A DNA stretch of 64,000 bases from Diadema setosum (GCF_964275005.1 NC_092695.1:10126197-10190196), one strand, 5' to 3'. Shown: positions 23,579 through 35,093, counted from the stretch's first letter. Notes: generated by a model not told the origin, from the letters alone. Made by a program: numbers and translations.

Positions 23579-23862
23579 CGGGCAACGCGGGCCGGCTGGA
23601 GAATGAAACATGTACAGTGTGTAGTCTATATTGCAATTTCAGGGATAATAACTTCGAGCGTCAGGGCTCGCTGCGCGCGCCGGGGCCGCTCGCGCTCGTC
23701 AAAAATGTGATGTGTACATAAACTAAATTCTGTCTTGAAACGTGAGGCTATACGGCAAAAAAACTTGAGGAGCCAGCCGGGCTTTTTTCATACATTTCTA
23801 GGGAGCCCGTAGCGATTCTGGGGAGCCAATGGTCCCCGGGCTCCCGCTAAGGTCGAGCCCTG

Positions 23863-24085
23863 GGTTATGATTTTTATCTTAGATTCTTATGATAGTTACT
23901 ATCCTGTATGTCATTGTCAGTAATTTCATTGTGCAATTTTTGTTTGTTATTTATTTGAATTTATCTGAACATCATTACAATTCTTAATGTCGGAGAAATA
24001 ATTGACAGAAAAAAAAATATATATATATGAATATTCTGTTCCTGAAAAGACTTGACCGTGTAAAAAGGTAATATCTTCCAACAGG
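23863..24085 (-). repeat. Right half of the dispersed repeat split at 10522-23862
   Basis: It matches the complement of 32563-32770 over its length, including TTAGATTCTTATGATAGTTA and GAACATCATTACAATTCTTA. It is the continuation of the 10346-10521 half. Confidence 0.85.
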
Positions 24086-24089
24086 CATT

Positions 24090-24670
24090 GGGCACTATAA
24101 TGCAGAAACAGTATTAGCACTGGTTGCACATCAGTTACCATGCATCCTTAATGCACCAGCCACATACCGGTATCTGCATGACACAACCCCTGCTGTACGG
24201 TACTATTGTTGGTAGAAAACACCAGATTGATAGCTAGAACTTGTTATTAAGAGTATGGTAGTCAATACTACTTGAAAAAATGCAGAAAAAAGTGCAAAAA
24301 ATGGCAGTTGGGGTAGGGGTAAAGGGCTATGAAAATTTATGCCTAAATATGGGCAAAAGGTTAGTATCATGTGGAAGATTAGATTTTACACTAAAATTAT
24401 CATTATTATCCATTTCCTTGACTCCAAAAACATGGGGTTATACAGACACCAAAACCATCACAGTGACCCAAAAATAGCCGAGTTATGACCAAATGTCTTT
24501 TTAAAGTCGAAACGGCGACCAGCTTGGATTTTTTACGATTTCGGCCGGGGCACCCTGGATTTTGCATTTTTCGTTCTTTTTATCAAAAATGGCGTCAGTC
24601 GGCACAAAGTCATCAAACTAAGTTGTGATGAGCATGTTTTGAAAATGACACCCTCTTTAGCCCATCTCTA
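24090..24670 (-). repeat. Inverted dispersed copy of the 6.4-7.7 kb repeat
   Basis: It shares, in reverse orientation, the AACTGCCATTTTTTGCAC-like, CATGATAATTTTAG-like and GGCACCCTGGATTTTGC-type landmarks with 6400-7340. Non-coding. Confidence 0.7.
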
Positions 24671-24962
24671 AGAGATATCAATGATGTGATGACGACTGTA
24701 ATATTTAGGCTGTTATTCAGAGAGTGCCTTAGTTGTTTCTTTAATCAGTCAGAATAAGCACACGATCTTGGCAGTAATTTGTTGTATTACAATATCATGA
24801 CGAGTTTGAACAATGCAAATGCTTTAGCGATATCGATTGCATCGGATGCCCATAAAGGGAAGAAACGGACACTGGTCAAAAAGTATATGTGCACACTTTG
24901 TTAGCGCGCAGGTGATAGGTTGATAGGTTTTTATTCTTCTAGGTCTTGGGTGCAAGTAAGGA

Positions 24963-25634
24963 AGTTTGCTATGGGGCGCCAAATGTATTGAAAATTCCGT
25001 CCAAATAGACACGAAATTACCTTAAAACTACAGAAATCATACACTGAAATCCATTTCGTTACAAAATAAAATTGTACAGACAATTTCGTACAAAACAATT
25101 TCATTTTGTAACGAAATCTGGTTTAATTACAAAATTAGGAAGACAGTTATCCATTCTGTTACAAAATGAAACAACAAATTTTATTTTGTAAACAAAATTT
25201 CATTTTGTTACAAAAAGACTTGTGCTTTTTCATTTTGTGACAGAATGACATGGCAAATATAATTTCGTAACAGAATCTTATTTTGTTCAAAAAAAAAAAA
25301 TCATTTCGTGTACGGAATTGAACTACAAAACAATTTCGTGCACGGAATGGTTCTACAAACTGCATTTCGTGTAGAGGGTCTAACAGAACTGAACTACACT
25401 CCCTTTTGTGTACGGAATTGACAAACAAAAGTTATTTCCCTGTAAGGTACCATACGAAATGGATTGCGTCGCAGACGAAATGGATTTCGTTGCACACGGA
25501 ATGCATTTCGTACCATGCGAAACAGATTTCGTGGTACACAGAAAGGATTTCGTGTACGGAATGGCATTCTATCATCAGTCTCTGCCGCCGAGTAAGGGAT
25601 ATAAGAAGGACGCTGATTGGCCGCCTTGTTGATC
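24963..25634 (-). repeat. Left inverted arm (~670 bp) built of short palindromes
   Basis: It is the reverse complement of 29373-30052, with moderate divergence and exact inner boundaries at GATCAACAAGG/CCTTGTTGATC. The arm consists mainly of ATTTCGT-N-ACGAAAT and ATTTTGT-N-ACAAAAT motifs, about twenty of them, spaced 10-25 bp apart. At its outer edge is ATGGGGCGCCAA (24971-24982), whose complement on the other arm has the form of an LTR-retroelement primer-binding site. Confidence 0.8.
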
Positions 25635-25639
25635 ATTCA

Positions 25640-28220
25640 TACGTCATTGAAAAAACTGCCTGTGTCATTCCCACCAGGCATTGCAGGAGGGATGATGCGT
25701 GTACACACGTGCTAATATGCACTTAGTTGACTCAATACAGCACTAGTTTATGTGAATTTTATGAAAAGAAATAATAAACTGTGCAGGAATTATGAAATAT
25801 TGTTTCTGTGTACATTGTATTTCATTCATAAATCCTCTTCATTTCAAGCCATCTGTAATCGCATCTTACCCACTTGCGAATCGACGTGTCCATACGAGCC
25901 CCCGAGATAGCTCTGGAACATTCCATTCAATGATGGGGGTTTTATTTTGCAACGTTATCTAATAACTCTCATGTAAGCAAGTTCTTGCTAGGGCTAATCT
26001 ATTTTGTAATATATCATAATCTATTTATGCTGAGATAACCTAATTCAAATTTGCAGAGACATAGAAAAAGATTTGTTTTACAATCGTGATACGTTCAACT
26101 ACTCATTTACCCTGTGCTGAAATCAGCATGTCTGCTCCGCACATGTTATCACTCAAATGTTATCGCTCAAACTTCGATCGCGATGGCTTGTGTGTGTGTG
26201 TGACGTACGTGTGTGGAGAAGCATGGGGCTGAAAAAAACATGCAGCTCCATGTGGTGTGGTAAAAAACAAATCGGACGTTCGAAGTCGTACATTCAACAG
26301 CTAAAACAGACAAATGGCGAATTCAAAGTCCACTGAACAGGTCTTGACACTGTAATGTATGTTCCAAAATCATGTCTGGCTTAGTTTTGAGAGAATTATC
26401 TACACGCACGAGATCAGGAATGAGATCGGTGAACTGGCTACAACGTGTGTACTGTGAACATGTGACTGGCTTGCTCCTCCTGGCTAGCTAGGTGATCGTG
26501 AGAGTGCGGCAAGAACGCTAGGAATGCACCCGAGGTGCGGTGTGCTGCAAATTCTTGGGGTGAAATTAGACTTCCTTGTTCAGCCCGTCTAGTATTTATA
26601 TTTTTTATAATAATTCTAATTCTTCATAAAATCACGATAAAAAGACTTCATATATTCATTATATATTTTAGAAGCGTAATATGAAATATTTTGGCTTTTT
26701 TTTTAGTCCAAGAAAAAAAATAGTTTGATTTAAAAAAAATAATATTTATAATGTTTCTTGACTCAAGTCTAATTTCCTGCGCCTTCTTGCAGTTACCCCG
26801 CAGTTGCCCATGGATAAGATGCATAAATAATCAGCTGTTTACCACCCTACTGCTCTTCTTCAAATTGAGAGGATTGTTATTTTATCGGTGGCATTTATAG
26901 TTTTATAACCTCATCCAATAAAAAAGACAAATTCAAACATCAAATGGTGTGACAGTTTTTGTCAGAACTCCTATCAATATCAACTCGGTTGCCAGGATAG
27001 TTTTCAGATTTCACTTATTGCTTCATTATCGAAGCTGTTTGACATTTGAAAGAACTGCTCCATAAGAAAACACCTTTCATTTGTTATTTATTTTCACAAA
27101 CAACTCCTATCAATAACAACTTGTTGCCAGGATAGTTTTCAGAATTCACTTGCCTCATTATCGAAGCTGTTTGACATTTGAAAGAACTGCTCCATAAGAA
27201 ATCACCTTTCATTTGTTATTTATTTTCACAAACAAGTATTTTGGTCACTTATATATTCTTTATTATTATTTCAATGTCATGATATTTCATGATGGTATGT
27301 GTTCTGTCTTAACATGGCAAGATGGGATTTTTTTTTTCATCCAGGGTCAATGAAGAAAGTGACAGGAAGGAAACCAAAAGGATAGGGAGGAAATGAAAAG
27401 GATAGAATAAAACACCTGATCAGCAGGCTCTTTTTTATTACAATGGTGAATGCAGCACATCAGCTTTGAAAAATGAGCAAAGAAAATAGATTTTATCGAG
27501 TTCTAAATGAAAAATAAATTAGCATCGCCATTTAGATCTAATATTTACTATAGAATAGACCTGATGGAAACTTGTTGTCAAGCTTTTGGTTGAGTTTCTT
27601 CAGAGACACGAATTTTGGTAGCACTATACCAGAGTGAATAAGGAAAGGAAAAAATATAAATAATGCAAGTCTCTGTAGTCTAGACCACTCCCGTGCACGA
27701 GCGAGCATCAGCCCCCGTTTCTTAGTTCAGTGTCACTCTTGTCATTGGCCTAGGCTAGGCTACTCGTGTCGTAGTTTTACTCGCCATCATCAACGTCATG
27801 CATGCATGGTTACACGAAATAAATTGCATCTTGCCATCACCTCAACCACAGCAAAACCCTGAATATCACTCCCATCATTATCATAGTCACTCTCAGCTCA
27901 TAAAACACATCAGCAAACGATGCAGACATCGCAGACCTAGCTAACTAGCTCTAAACATAGTTATAACTACGCTACGTTTGACACTAGTTGTACACTAAAA
28001 TGAGACGGAGGTGGAAAACTAGTAATGAATACACGAAGATCATCAAAGATGGCATTCTACCGTAGAGAAAATACACAGAACATCTTGCACCGCAAAAAAA
28101 AAAAAAAAAAAAAAAATCGAAGTAAAAAACTACGATGAGGAAAACTAGGGTGAAAACACGATGCTTGGAAGACGAACGATGAAGACACTTTACGGTAACA
28201 AGAGACCCGCGGGTCTATAA
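25640..28220. other. Spacer between the inverted arms, mostly featureless
   Basis: Apart from the tandem duplication at 26966-27236 and a poly(A) tract at about 28090-28115, I find no gene or transposon end. Confidence 0.45.
26966..27236. repeat. Two-copy tandem repeat, ~136 bp
   Basis: Both copies read AACTCCTATCAATA, GCCAGGATAGTTTTCAGA, TCATTATCGAAGCTGTTTGA and end TTATTTTCACAAACAA. They are about 90% identical by eye. Confidence 0.9.
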
Positions 28221-28222
28221 TA

Positions 28223-29203
28223 GCGCTCACCCGAGTATCGCAAGTTCACCTTTCAGGCAGTCACTAATCTAAATTATTCACAGCTCTACTAAAATTTGAC
28301 CAGGCATTCTCAAGTAGAAGATGAAAATGTACAATAAGGGCCCAAATTTTTAAGATTCCTTAATTTGGGGGGATTGGGGCCCCCTGGGGCCCTCTGGGTG
28401 GGGCATGGTGCCCATTTTGATAAATTGAGATCCTGACGCCCTAGGGATGCTACCTGCCAAGTTTGACGAAAATCCATCATAAGGTTTCAGGAAGAAGATG
28501 AAAATGTACAATTCAAGCCCCCATTTGGACCTTCCCAACACCCCCCCCCCCCCGCCCCCAAGAGGGGCACCCCTGGATCTGCTATGAACAAACTTGAAAT
28601 TACAGTCATTAATGTACGTACTCACTCATAGTATTATCTTAGCTCTATAACGTCTGATTCCAGAGATGATTTTTAAAGATTCCTTCATTTTGGGGGGTTT
28701 GGGCCCCCTGAGATCCTAACCCCCTATATAGGGATGCTACCTGCCAAGTTTGGTGAAAATGGGTCATGGGGTTCTCAAGAAGAAGATGAAAATGTACAAT
28801 TTAGGCCCCATTAGGACCCCTCCCCACCCCCCTCCCCAGGGTCCGAGGGGGCACCCCTGATTCTGCCATGAACAAACATGAAACTACAGTCATCAATGTA
28901 CCAACTCATAGTATCAACTTAGCTCTATCACTTCTGGTTCTAGAGAAGAAGATTTTTACAGATTCCTTAATTTTGGGGGGTTTGGGCCCCCTGGGGGCCC
29001 CGTGGGTGGGGCATGGTGCCCATTTTAACAATTGAGTTCCTAACCCCCTAGGGATGCTACCTGCCAAGTTTGATGAAATTGGTCCTGGGGTTTTCAAGAA
29101 GAAGATGAAAATGTAAAAAGTTTACGCACGACGGACGACGGACGATGGACGCCGGACGAAGGGCGATCGCAATAGCTCACTTGAGCCTTTGGCTCAGGTG
29201 AGC
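28223..29203. mobile_element. TA-flanked non-autonomous transposon with internal tandem repeats (copy 1)
   Basis: The left end GCGCTCACCCGAG and right end CTCAGGTGAGC are inverted and flanked by TA (28221-28222, 29204-29205). The body holds three ~290-bp units, each with TTCCTTAATTT-GGGG, GGGCATGGTGCCCATTTT, GATGCTACCTGCCAAGTTTG and AAGAAGATGAAAATGTA words. The right subterminus carries GACGGACGACGGACGA-type repeats and a hairpin (CTCACTTGAGCC with GGCTCAGGTGAG). A shorter member of the family is at 51496-52261. No protein. Confidence 0.8.
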
Positions 29204-29372
29204 TAAAAATGCTTACACGGAAACAACGTGTGGGTAGCGCACAAACTACGATGTTCTCCCATCACACACGTAGATAAGCTGCATCGTGTTCAATCAAAAA
29301 ACTCAACAAACACTAGGACAAAACTCACCTCTAAATTGTTGCATATGCAAAATATAGGGCGGAGCTTGCTCG

Positions 29373-30052
29373 GATCAACAAGGCGGCCAATCAGCGTCCT
29401 TCTTATATCCCTTACTCGGCAGAGACTGACAGAATGCCATTCCGTACACGAAATCCTTTCTGTAACACGAAATCCGTTTCGCATGGTACGAAATCCATTT
29501 TGATATGGAACGAAATGCATTCCGTGTGCAACTCAATCCATTTCGTATGGTACCTTACAGGGAAATGACTTTTGTTGTTCAGTTCCGTACACAAAGTGGA
29601 GTGTAGTTCAGTTCTGTTAGACCCTCTACACGAAATGCAGTTTGTAGAACCATTCCGTGCACGAAATTGTTTTGTAGTTCAATTCCGTACACGAAATGAT
29701 TTTTTTTTTTTAGAACAAAATAAGATTCGGTTACGAAATTATATTTGCCATGTCATTCTGTCACAAAATAAAAAAGCGCAAGTCTTTTTTGTAACAAAAT
29801 GAGATTTTGTTTACAAAATAAAATTTGTTGTTTCATTTTGTAACAAAATGGATAACTGTCTTCCTAATTTTGTAATTAAACCATGCAGATTTCGTTACAA
29901 AATGAAATTGTTTGTTACGAAATTGTCTGTACAATTTCATTTTGTAACGAAATGGATTTCAGTGTATGATTTCTGTAGTTTTAAGATAATTTCGTGCCTA
30001 GTTAGACGGAATTTCCAAGCGAACACTTGGCGCCCCATCCGTATAGTTTGCT
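29373..30052 (+). repeat. Right inverted arm (~680 bp) built of short palindromes
   Basis: Complement of 24963-25634. It contains a TATA-like TTATATCCC near 29404 and ends with TTGGCGCCCCAT (30027-30038), which resembles an LTR-retroelement primer-binding site immediately after an LTR. If so, the arms would be two LTR-plus-leader fragments in opposite orientation; a TG...CA terminus is not visible, so this stays open. Confidence 0.75.
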
Positions 30053-30059
30053 GAGCTAG

Positions 30060-30950
30060 TACATCTACCTCCGGGGTTTCTCGAGAGGAGTAACTATAGA
30101 GCATAGCAACAGCATCATCTCTATGGGGATTGGTTGGTGCTGCATAGCCAGGCACTAGTCTCTAGTGCGTTCAAACTGTACTAATTTCAAACATTTGGCA
30201 TCTTCCTTTCTTTAGAAAAGTAAAGTTATCTTTTTCAAAAGATTTTTTCATTTATCAACTACCACTGAAACTTAATTAAAAAAGCATTAGGATTACCATG
30301 GCAATTATTTGATACGTTGTTCACACAATATAGTTGTCCTATTTGAGTAATAATGGAAATACTTTACTGTTATTTCATTTCCCGTCAAATTCCGGTATCT
30401 TATATCCTATAAAACAGATCAGTTTTTTACACTGGTCCATTTTTGACCTGATACATTTGTATTGTGATACGATATTATGTTGAGTCATCTAGCTTTGTTG
30501 CATTAGGATTGTTTTCCGCTGTACCTCTTATGATGTCAATTCTGTTTTGACAGGAGCATTTTTCCTTCACATTCCACTATGCAACTTCTTGGAAACTTTG
30601 TCTTTGAAACAACAACAGCATTTTCCAGAGATTGTTTTTACATTCGCATCTTCACTAAAATTGTCTTGTTCTCCTTCTTTGAGTGGAGAGAGCTTTTTTT
30701 TCGCTTCGATTAAGGATTTTACTGCACTTTGTTTCTTGGTCAGCTTTGTTTTGCACATTTTTTATTACTTTTGGTTTCAGCAGCTGGCTAGCTGTTGGCA
30801 GGGTGTCCTTGTCCTCCTCTGCATCAACAATTGTGCAGGACTAGCATCTAGCCCATCGATCGGTGTGTTCCGATAGTCAATAAATGCAAATCTGGATCTG
30901 TTCCATCTCTCATTGCCTTTTTCATTAGACATTACGATTTGTACTGTCTT
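30060..30950. other. No recognised feature
   Basis: AT-rich DNA. A Lys-rich 63-codon frame on the minus strand (30567-30758) has no family resemblance. Confidence 0.45.
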
Positions 30951-30961
30951 TTCGGCTTCAT

Positions 30962-32213
30962 GTGCCGAAAGGTGGGTTTGGTGGTGGCGCGTCGCGTTAA
31001 TGGGAACACCACCCTTCGTCCAAAGCCCCCCGGTTTTGCCGAAAGGGTGCGTTGGTACTTTTTCTCATGTAATATCAAAAGACGAGTTTTTAATTTATAT
31101 TTAACCTTCAAACAACCATTTCTAAGAGGCTATCGTCCGGATCTAATATTTAGTTCGTCCAATGTTCACTTGGTCCAATATCCATTTGGTCTAATATCCG
31201 TTTCTGTTTTACATTACAGGGCATGGATCATGTGGATAATCAGTGGCTTATCTATAGTCCAGCTGCTGGGGGTGCTGGCCTGGCACCATGGGGGAGGGGC
31301 GAGGGACCCTAAACTTTACCCTAATCTTATTTCATGTGTATAACATATTTTTTTTTCTCCCTCGATGTAGGGTCAGAGGGTAGTCCGTAGTCGTAGAAAA
31401 AGCCCCCCCCCAAAAAAAAAAAAAAAATATAATAATAATAATAATGATAATAATAATAACCCAGTTTGTCATAGACGAAACGATGATTGGACCAAATGGT
31501 ACCTGATTAGACCAGGAGGCTGGCTATTAGACCAAATGACAATAAGATCAATGGTTATTAGACTAAATGGGTGTAGAGACAGACTAAGGCTAGACCACTG
31601 GGCATGGACCAAAATTAATGATGTGTACACCAAATTTATATTGGACAAATTGGTTTTATTTAGACCATTTGATGATTAGACGAAATGGAATTAGACCAAC
31701 TCATAATAGACCAAATCGGTATTTGATGATATAAATTGGTGTTAGACCAAAAATAGACCAAATGGCTATTATTAGACGAATTGACTGTAGACCAAATAGT
31801 AATTAAACCAATTAACAATTAGACCAAACAGTAATTGGACGAAATGATGACCAGACCAACTGGTTATTAGACCAACTGATATTAAACAGTCTATTAGACC
31901 AACTGGCTGTAGACCAAGTGGAAATAGAGTGTAAACCGATCCGGACGATAGCCTCTTTGAAATGGTTGTTTGAAGGTTAAATATAAATTCAAAACTCGAC
32001 TTTTAATATTACATGAGAAAAGTACCAACGCACCCTTTCGGCAAAACCGGGGGGGCTTTGGACGACGGGTGGGGTTCCAGTCAACGCGACGCGACCCAAC
32101 GCTCCCAACGCACCCTTTCGGCAAAACCGGGGGGGGGGGGGGGGGGGCTTTGGACGAATGGTGGTGTTCCCATTACACGCGACGCGCCACCACCCAACCC
32201 ACCCTTTCGGCAC
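30962..32213. mobile_element. Inverted-repeat element with a degenerate TTAGACCAAATGG array
   Basis: The left arm (30962-31143: GTGCCGAAAGG, CGCGTCGCGTTAATGGGAAC, CGGTTTTGCCGAAAGGGTGC) and right arm (31938-32213, inverted) share ~190 bp. The right arm carries an extra duplication of the ACCCTTTCGGCAAAACCGGG block. The core is a degenerate ~20-bp minisatellite with TTAGACCAAATGG motifs, present in both orientations. No ORF of note. A non-autonomous foldback-type DNA element is likely. Confidence 0.7.
31480..31935 (+). repeat. Degenerate minisatellite, TTAGACCAAATGG-like unit
   Basis: About twenty occurrences of TTAGACCAAATGG or close variants with variable 5-20 bp spacers. The inverse motif (CCATTTGGTCTAAT) appears at about 31165-31200 next to the opposite arm. 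Confidence 0.85.
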
Positions 32214-32245
32214 AAGCCTGTCTTTTCAGCTTTCCAATTGCTATG

Positions 32246-32391
32246 TAGAAAGTGATGAAGACGTGACATGCTTGAATTGGTACTGACAAGCAAACTCTTT
32301 GAACTGGTCACTTGTAAACTGTGTACCGTTATCTGATACCACAATCTCCGGTATACCATTACGTTGCAAAAGTGTTGTTGCATACTTCAAT
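32246..32391 (-). pseudogene. Ty3/gypsy integrase core fragment
   Basis: The minus-strand frame encodes about 48 residues with the integrase core signature VVSDNGTQF (complement of about 32316-32340), preceded by QRNGIPE and followed by DQFKEFACQYQFKHV. This is the middle of an rve domain, including its second catalytic Asp. It is cut at both ends and no LTR or other pol domain lies nearby. It abuts the inverted-repeat element ending at 32213, so it may have been cut by that insertion. Confidence 0.8.
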
Positions 32392-32562
32392 TACTCTTAC
32401 GCTAGACATTTGTTTTTGTTTTTGTTTTCCATGTTCAAACGTTATCAATAAAATTGTGTGAAACAAAACTCAATTTTCAATTAATTGAAACTCGAATCAT
32501 CCCATCTTTGTGGTTGAGAGATTTGTGTTGGTCGTGCGGGTGTGCTTTCCCAGGGCTGTTGG

Positions 32563-32886
32563 AAGATATTACTTTTTTACACGTTCAAGTCTTTTCAGGC
32601 ACAGAATATTCATATTTTTTCTGTCAATTATTCTCCGACATTAAGAATTGTAATGATGTTCAGATAAATTCACAGTCAACATAACAAACGAAAATTGCAC
32701 AATAAAGTATTACAGACAGTGACATACAGGATAGTAACTATCATAAGAATCTAAGATAAAAATCATAACCCCATTAAAAGGGTATTTCAACAACACCAAT
32801 TATTCCTTTGTAGAGGGAGACAAACTGAAGAAACTCAAAAACTTGACCCTTCACCCAAAGCGCGCGGAACACTTCTGTTTTTTTTT
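32563..32886 (+). repeat. Uninterrupted copy of the repeat that is split at 10522-23862
   Basis: It is the complement of 23863-24082 plus 10346-10521 without the 13.3-kb insertion or the 86-bp insertion. The target site reads TAACC once at 32766-32770. It serves as an internal empty-site control. Confidence 0.85.
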
Positions 32887-32937
32887 TTGTTTTTTTTTGT
32901 TTTTTTTTTTGGGGGGGGGGCAAAATCTCAACGGGGG

Positions 32938-33805
32938 CACATTTATGTGACGATGTGAGATCCTCGGCGCGGGAGCGAAGCGAGCGAGCGGGGGGGGGGG
33001 TGGTAAGGAGGATTTCTCCCCCCCCCCCCCCCCCCCCCACTGTAGGGAGCTTTTGTAAACAAAAGTCGCGTTTGAGTTTGATTTGATTTTTGATTTTATT
33101 GGTTCCTGCATTATATCATTGCTCATGCAGATACATAAACATATATCATATACATTAATGGTACCATACATATAAATGGATATACATGAACATTAGTTGC
33201 TAACAAAATGAGTTTTTCATTACCTTTAGAATATACAGCAATACATTTCTTCATTGCCTGTACATAAAATGTCCAACAGAACAGTGATGCAATGAATAAC
33301 GCAGAAGGGCTACAGCTTAAGCATTGCTTGATTTGCATGCAGCCCTCGTACATAATACATATAGACCATTATAGACCATTAAAAGCAAATTTCTAAGGAA
33401 TTAAACACTGTGAAAAATAATCAGTGCGGAAGGACTAAGATTATTACATACGGAGTACATAATAATGTGATGGTGTGAGATCCTCGGCGAGGGAGCGAAG
33501 CGACCGAGCGGGGGAAGGGTGTGGGAGGGGGATACCCCTCCCACGGTAGGGACTTTTTGTAAAAACAGAGTATAAAAGTCGCGTTTATAGAGAATTTAAA
33601 GCAAATTTCTAGAGAATTAACATATTGAAAAAATCAGTGGAAGGACTACGATCATAACATACGGGAGTACATTAATAATGTGATGGTGTGAGATCCTCGG
33701 CGAGGGAGCGAAGCGACCGAGCGGGGGGAGGGTGTGGGAGGGGGGATACCCCTCCCACGGTAGGGACTTTTTGTAAAAACAGAGTATAAAAGTCGCTTTT
33801 ATAGA
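32938..33805. repeat. Three copies of a ~130-bp unit (GAGGGAGCGAAGCGACCGAG)
   Basis: Copies lie at about 32938-33075, 33469-33595 and 33676-33805. Each has GTGAGATCCTCGGCG, a GGAGCGAAGCG block, a G-run with matching C-run, and ACTTTTTGTAAA...AAGTCGC. The last two are a close tandem pair with ~207-bp period. Confidence 0.8.
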
Positions 33806-34289
33806 GCATTTTAATTACATTTCTGAGGAATTAAACATAGTAACAGAAATCACTGCGAAGGACTATGAGAATAACTTATATGAAAACTTTTCATTTTACT
33901 ATAAGTACGGGCAGAACGAGCGAGCCACTTTCACTTTGCAATTATCTGAAATGTACTCATTAAAAGCTTAAACGTGATCGCATCGTTCGAACAATAAAAA
34001 AATATTCTGATACTGCTAGAAAGCAAAGAGAAAATGAAAATGTAAGGTTTACTGAAGGTATGTTTCAGCGGGCACACTCGAGGACACGAGGCTACAATCT
34101 ATACATTAAATTTACTCTTAAGTTATTATTAGTGTATAGATACAATAATGTATGTTGTTAGTGTATTATAATTTTCCCGTTAGGGGCGAAAATTTTTGCA
34201 TTTTCAATTATGAAATTACAACATTTAGACAAGAAATATGCCTTTATTGTTCATTTTAGTCTGTAAATCAGTGATTAATTATTTGTTTA

Positions 34290-34400
34290 CAGGGGGCACT
34301 TTGGGGGGGGGGGGGGGGGGCAAAAACTCGTTTTGCCCCCCCCCCCCCAACATTTTGTTTGGGGGGGCAAGTGCCACCCCTGGCCCCCCCCCCCCCCCCC
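34290..34400. repeat. G/C homopolymer block, possible tiny hAT-like element
   Basis: CAGGGGGCACTTTGGGG at the left and AAGTGCCACCCCTG at the right are roughly inverted around G18 and C12 runs. No target duplication was found. Confidence 0.35.
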
Positions 34401-34409
34401 CCCGCTTCC

Positions 34410-34856
34410 GGCGCCTTGCCTTCCCACTCTGAATTATATCTTTCTTTCATTTAACATATTCCTTATCATAATCATGAATTGCAGAAAGAAAAAGAAAATC
34501 ATCAAAGAATAGACTTCTTTGAAATATTATAAAATAATTAAGAAATAACAGGTACATGCTAAGGAATGAACTCTCCCCTCAAAAGCGTGTTTTCCGTCAA
34601 TGTACGTGTTTATCTCTTGACCAACTTTCAGTGATAAAATGGACCTGCGTTTCTACTTTTTTCGACATTAAATGTAGCGTGTACAATGGTAAAAACTTTG
34701 TGCTGAGATTTCAAAAACTTTGTTATAAAGATGGACGTGTCTTAGGTAACGCTAACTTTAATTTACATCTTATATAAAAAGAAATACTGTTTTTACACAG
34801 ATTAATTTAATTTCAATTTCTAGGACACGAAAAAAGAAACATCTCTGTTCAGTTAT
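34410..34856 (+). repeat. Flank of the minisatellite-carrying dispersed repeat (copy 2)
   Basis: It matches the complement of 9913-10345, about 85-90% by eye. Confidence 0.75.
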
Positions 34857-35093
34857 GGGATTGTCCCCCAGGAGACGTCCCCGGGGCAGTTGTCAGGTGG
34901 GAGTGGTCCCCGGGGGAGTGGTCCCCCGGGGAGTGGTCCTCCGGGGGAGTGGTCCCCCGGGGGAGTTGTCCCCCGGGGGAGTTGTCCCCCGGGGAGTAGT
35001 CCTCCGGGGGAGACGTCCTCCGGGGAGTGGTCCTCCGGGGAGCTGTCAGGTGGGAGTAGTCCCCGGGGGAGTAGTCCTCCGGGGGAGTTGTCC
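34857..35093. repeat. GC-rich minisatellite, second array (inverted relative to the first)
   Basis: About 14 units of ~16 bp with GTCCCCCGGGGGAGTG-like sequence, shorter and less homogeneous than 9313-9912. Frames on both strands are open because the unit contains no stop. Confidence 0.9.

Larger units (their letters stand above)
10522..23862. mobile_element. Outermost nested DNA transposon (hAT-like), 13.3 kb, TSD GGTTA
   Basis: The ends are inverted: CAGGGCTCGACCTTA at 10522 and TAAGGTCGAGCCCTG ending at 23862. Both are flanked by GGTTA (10517-10521 and 23863-23867). Joining the flanks conceptually gives the uninterrupted site found in the repeat copy at 32563-32886 (TAACC at 32766-32770), so this is a real single insertion. 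Ends of the CAGGG type and short duplications fit the hAT superfamily, in which 5-bp variants are known. Without the younger insertions only about 3.9 kb belongs to it, and I find no transposase frame, so it is non-autonomous or decayed. Confidence 0.85.
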
